From NCBI RefSeq assembly GCF_014649995.1, contig NZ_BMUC01000004.1:129950-193949 (forward strand): 64,000 bases of DNA, written 5' to 3'. The notes beneath the pieces were generated by a model. The model did not search any database, had not been told where the DNA came from, and saw nothing but the letters and a program-made list of their open reading frames with translations. Both the position numbers and the translations under genes were made by a program. Positions 61,894-64,000 of the stretch are shown here, piece after piece. Within the stretch, counting starts at the first letter, position 1, and every line of letters begins with the position of its first letter. Origin of the DNA: Streptomyces griseoflavus (lineage in GTDB: Bacteria; Actinomycetota; Actinomycetes; Streptomycetales; Streptomycetaceae).

Positions 61894-63705
61894 TCACGCC
61901 GAAAGCTCCTCCCGCAGCGCGTCCCGCAGCCGCGTGGCCCGCTCCGCCACCGCCACGGGCCCGAGCGCCACCGCCCGGTCGGCCCACCGCTGCCCCTCCG
62001 CCAGCTCCCCCCGCCGCGCGTACACCAACGCGAGCCGCAACGCCGCCCGCCCGTGGCCCGCGTCCGCCGCACGCGTCCACCACACCGCCGCCTCGGGCTC
62101 GCTCCCCTCCCGGGCCAGCAGCAGCCCCAGGTTGAACGCGCCGTTGCGCGACCCGGCCTCCGCCGCCTCCCGGTACCACCGGGCCGCCTCGACCACGTCG
62201 CCCCGTGCCGCGGCCAGCATGCCGACCCGCACCTGGGCCCTCCGGTGCCCCTGGGACGCCGCCCGCTCGTACCACTCCTCGCACTCGCTGCGCCGGTGCA
62301 CCGGTTCCCCCAGCTCGTGCGCGGGCTCCGGCGGCCGGCGGGCGTCCAGTACCGTCGCCAGCCGGTAGGCGGCCTCCGCGCTGCCGCCGCCCGCCGCGCA
62401 CCGCAGGAACCGCTCCGCCTCGCCCTCCTCGCCGTCCCGCAGCCGGGCCATGCCGACCTGCAGCGCCGCCTCGGTGTGCCCGGCGGCCGCCGCCCGCTCG
62501 TACCAGCGCAGCGCGGCCCGCTCCTCGCCCCGGCCGGCGTGCAGGATGCCCAGGTTGAAGGCGGCGTCGACACTGCCGGCCTCCGCGGCCTTGGAGAACC
62601 ACGGCTCCGCGCCGGTCTCGTCCCCGGCCCGCAGCAGCAGGATCGCCAGCGCGTTCGCCGCCTCGCGGTGCCCGGCGTAGGCGGCCCGGCGGTACCACTG
62701 CTCGGCGGGGCCGGTCCGCCCCTGGTCGGCGCAGAGCAGCCCGAGGTTGTACGCGCCGTTGATGTCGCCGGCGTCCATCGCCGCCCGGTACCAGCGCTCG
62801 GCGGTCTGGGTCTCGCCGCGCTGGGCGTGCAGGGCGCCCAGCGCGTTGGCGGCGTTGCCGTCGCCGTCCTGCGCGGCGCGCAGCCACCACACGGCGGCGT
62901 TCTCGCTGTCACCGGCGTCGCGCAGCAGGAAACCGAGCGCGCACGCGGCCCGGGCCTCCCCGTCCTTGGCGGAGGTCAGGTACCAGCGGCCGGCCTCCTT
63001 GAGCTCGCCGCGCTTCTCCAGGATCGCCCCGAGGTGCAGCGCGGCCCGGCGGTGCCCGCGTGCGGCGGCCTGGCGGTACCACTGCTCGGCCTCGTCGGCC
63101 GGCGCCCCGCCGTCGTCGCCGGACTCGCGAGCGGCCCGGCGGTCCAGGGCGCGGGCCAGCCGGTACGCCGCCTCCCGGTGCCCCCGTTCGGCGGCGGCCC
63201 GCATCCAGCGCTCGGCCCCGCCGGTGTCCCCGCGGTGTTCCAGCAGGTCGGCCAGGGCGTAGGCGCCGAGGGCGTGCCCCTGCTCGGCGGCCTGGCGCAG
63301 CCAGTACTCGGCAGCCGGTTCGTCGCCGCGCTCGCGGTGGTGGCGGCCGAGCGCGTGGGCCGCCGCGGTGGAACCGGCGACGGCGGCGATCCGCCACCAT
63401 CCGGCGGCCTCGTCGGGGTAGCCCCGCTGGTGCAGCAGGACACCCAGGTTGTTGGCGGCGGCGCGGTCGCCCGCGGTGGTGGCGGCACGCAGGTGGGGTT
63501 CGGCTCCGTCGAGGTCACCGCGGCGCAGCAGCATGGCGCCGAGCACGCTCATCGCCTCGACGTCACCGGCCTCGGCGGCGATCCGCCGGCGCAGCTCCTC
63601 CGCCGCCTCGTCGGCGGCTTCGCCGTCGCGAGGTTCCTCCCGAGGGAAGGACTGTACAAATCGTCCTGACGCGAACAGAGTTGCCTTGTCCCCCATACCA
63701 TCCAT
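61894..63705 (-). CDS. Large Sel1/TPR-repeat protein
   Basis: A 603-residue protein almost wholly made of about 14-15 Sel1-like/TPR units of 34-37 residues. Repeats read like EAAGWWRIAAVAGSTAAAHALGRHHRERGD, with consensus A.xWYRxAAxxGxxxAAxxLGxLLxxRG. The N-terminal 40 residues (GDKATLFASGRFVQSFPREE) are non-repetitive. It has no signal peptide or membrane span. Such solenoids scaffold protein interactions, and the partner is unknown. AGGTGG lies about 7 bases before ATG 63705; ATG 63696 is also possible. Upstream at 63728-63747 there is a GGTATACC / GGTGTACC repeat. The gene sits between two identical initiator tRNA genes, all on the minus strand. Confidence 0.9.
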   Translation of the reverse strand: MDGMGDKATLFASGRFVQSFPREEPRDGEAADEAAEELRRRIAAEAGDVEAMSVLGAMLLRRGDLDGAEPHLRAATTAGDRAAANNLGVLLHQRGYPDEAAGWWRIAAVAGSTAAAHALGRHHRERGDEPAAEYWLRQAAEQGHALGAYALADLLEHRGDTGGAERWMRAAAERGHREAAYRLARALDRRAARESGDDGGAPADEAEQWYRQAAARGHRRAALHLGAILEKRGELKEAGRWYLTSAKDGEARAACALGFLLRDAGDSENAAVWWLRAAQDGDGNAANALGALHAQRGETQTAERWYRAAMDAGDINGAYNLGLLCADQGRTGPAEQWYRRAAYAGHREAANALAILLLRAGDETGAEPWFSKAAEAGSVDAAFNLGILHAGRGEERAALRWYERAAAAGHTEAALQVGMARLRDGEEGEAERFLRCAAGGGSAEAAYRLATVLDARRPPEPAHELGEPVHRRSECEEWYERAASQGHRRAQVRVGMLAAARGDVVEAARWYREAAEAGSRNGAFNLGLLLAREGSEPEAAVWWTRAADAGHGRAALRLALVYARRGELAEGQRWADRAVALGPVAVAERATRLRDALREELSA

Positions 63706-63867
63706 CGTCGCACCACCTGCAACCTGGGTACACCTGGTATACCGCAGTCAGTGAGGTCACTACAGCGTTTTGTCGACATGCCCACAGAGAGACAAGTCAA
63801 ACACAGATCGGCCAACTCCCGTCGGCGGCAGGGCCGTCGAAGGTCCAGGTACATGCGTTCGCCCATC

Positions 63868-63905
63868 ACAAAGGCCCGGACTCCGTTGGGAATCCGGGCC
63901 TTTGT
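63868..63905 (-). terminator. Terminator of the second initiator tRNA gene
   Basis: A 13-bp stem ACAAAGGCCCGGA / TCCGGGCCTTTGT with a 12-base loop lies 22 bases beyond the second tRNA on the minus strand. Confidence 0.85.
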
Positions 63906-63927
63906 TGTCGCGACTGCGCGACGTCAG

Positions 63928-64000
63928 TAGCGGGGACAGGATTTGAACCTGCGACCTCTGGGTTATGAGCCCAGCGAGCTACCGAGCTGCTCCACCCCGC
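63928..64000 (-). tRNA. Initiator tRNA-fMet (CAU), copy 2, cut by the window edge
   Basis: It is identical to copy 1 over all 73 bases present. Only the first base (C1) lies beyond the window. The anticodon arm GGGCTCATAACCC with three G:C pairs marks it as an initiator. Confidence 0.96.

Overview
The window is chromosomal DNA from a Streptomyces. It has very high G+C with G/C-dominated third codon positions, frequent GTG starts, WhiB, SigH and SigR/RsrA regulators, a nickel superoxide dismutase, DasR and an epi-isozizaene/albaflavenone pair. From memory of S. coelicolor, the gene order follows the core-chromosome segment from the 2-oxoglutarate dehydrogenase (SCO5281) to catR (SCO5206). This assignment rests on recalled synteny, not on a search.

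Layout. 0-4.6 kb: tail of a sensor kinase, then kgd and a small acidic protein. 4.6-5.2 kb: a non-coding block of strand-biased tandem repeats. 5.2-8.0 kb: a DUF4097/PadR pair with a candidate operator, then a small HTH/Clp-N pair behind a striking twin palindrome. 8-14.6 kb: a quinone-oxidoreductase-like MDR, malic enzyme, an amino-acid ABC transporter and a methyltransferase. 14.7-19.1 kb: a CGNR protein, sodX/sodN (divergent), a kinase-like protein, an AraC regulator and two VOC proteins. 19.1-26.7 kb, mostly minus strand: a probable frameshifted small gene, a membrane protein, a lone cytochrome oxidase subunit I, a nucleotide-binding-like protein, an acetyltransferase, a polyprenyl diphosphate synthase and an EshA/EshB-type family 2B encapsulin shell protein, with an amidase divergent from the shell gene. 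26.9-33.3 kb: a PLP deaminase-like enzyme, a Na+/H+ antiporter with a UBP zinc finger, the ushX-sigH stress operon and a lipid kinase.

33.3-40 kb is a regulatory cluster. A WhiB protein (wblE) lies behind a near-consensus CRP site and faces a PdtaS-type histidine kinase. nagB and dasR follow with three DasR-like sites; the dasABC transporter that separates them in S. coelicolor is absent. A DUF3311/solute-symporter pair follows. 40-46 kb: a cobalamin riboswitch, nrdA-nrdB (nrdS absent), then the terpene pair CYP170/epi-isozizaene synthase. 46-54 kb: peptide deformylase, a TPR protein, a pair of HD-domain membrane proteins, rsrA-sigR with the sigma-R autoregulatory promoter and the start for the long isoform, an alpha/beta hydrolase and a YedK/HMCES abasic-site protein. 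54-64 kb: an M50-like peptidase, aroA, rsgA, an SMR exporter, a TetR regulator, hisN, a CBS protein, catalase/catR (divergent) and two identical initiator tRNA genes flanking a large Sel1/TPR protein.

Themes. Redox defence is dense here: SodN/SodX, SigR/RsrA, catalase/CatR, the WhiB iron-sulphur protein, and ribonucleotide reductase under B12 control. The least ordinary items are the encapsulin shell with a prenyl synthase as probable cargo, the twin GTCAAC-N4-GTTGAC operator on an apparently leaderless HTH gene, the CRP site at wblE, the sodN 3' UTR as a possible small-RNA source, and local losses (dasABC, nrdS) relative to the S. coelicolor layout.
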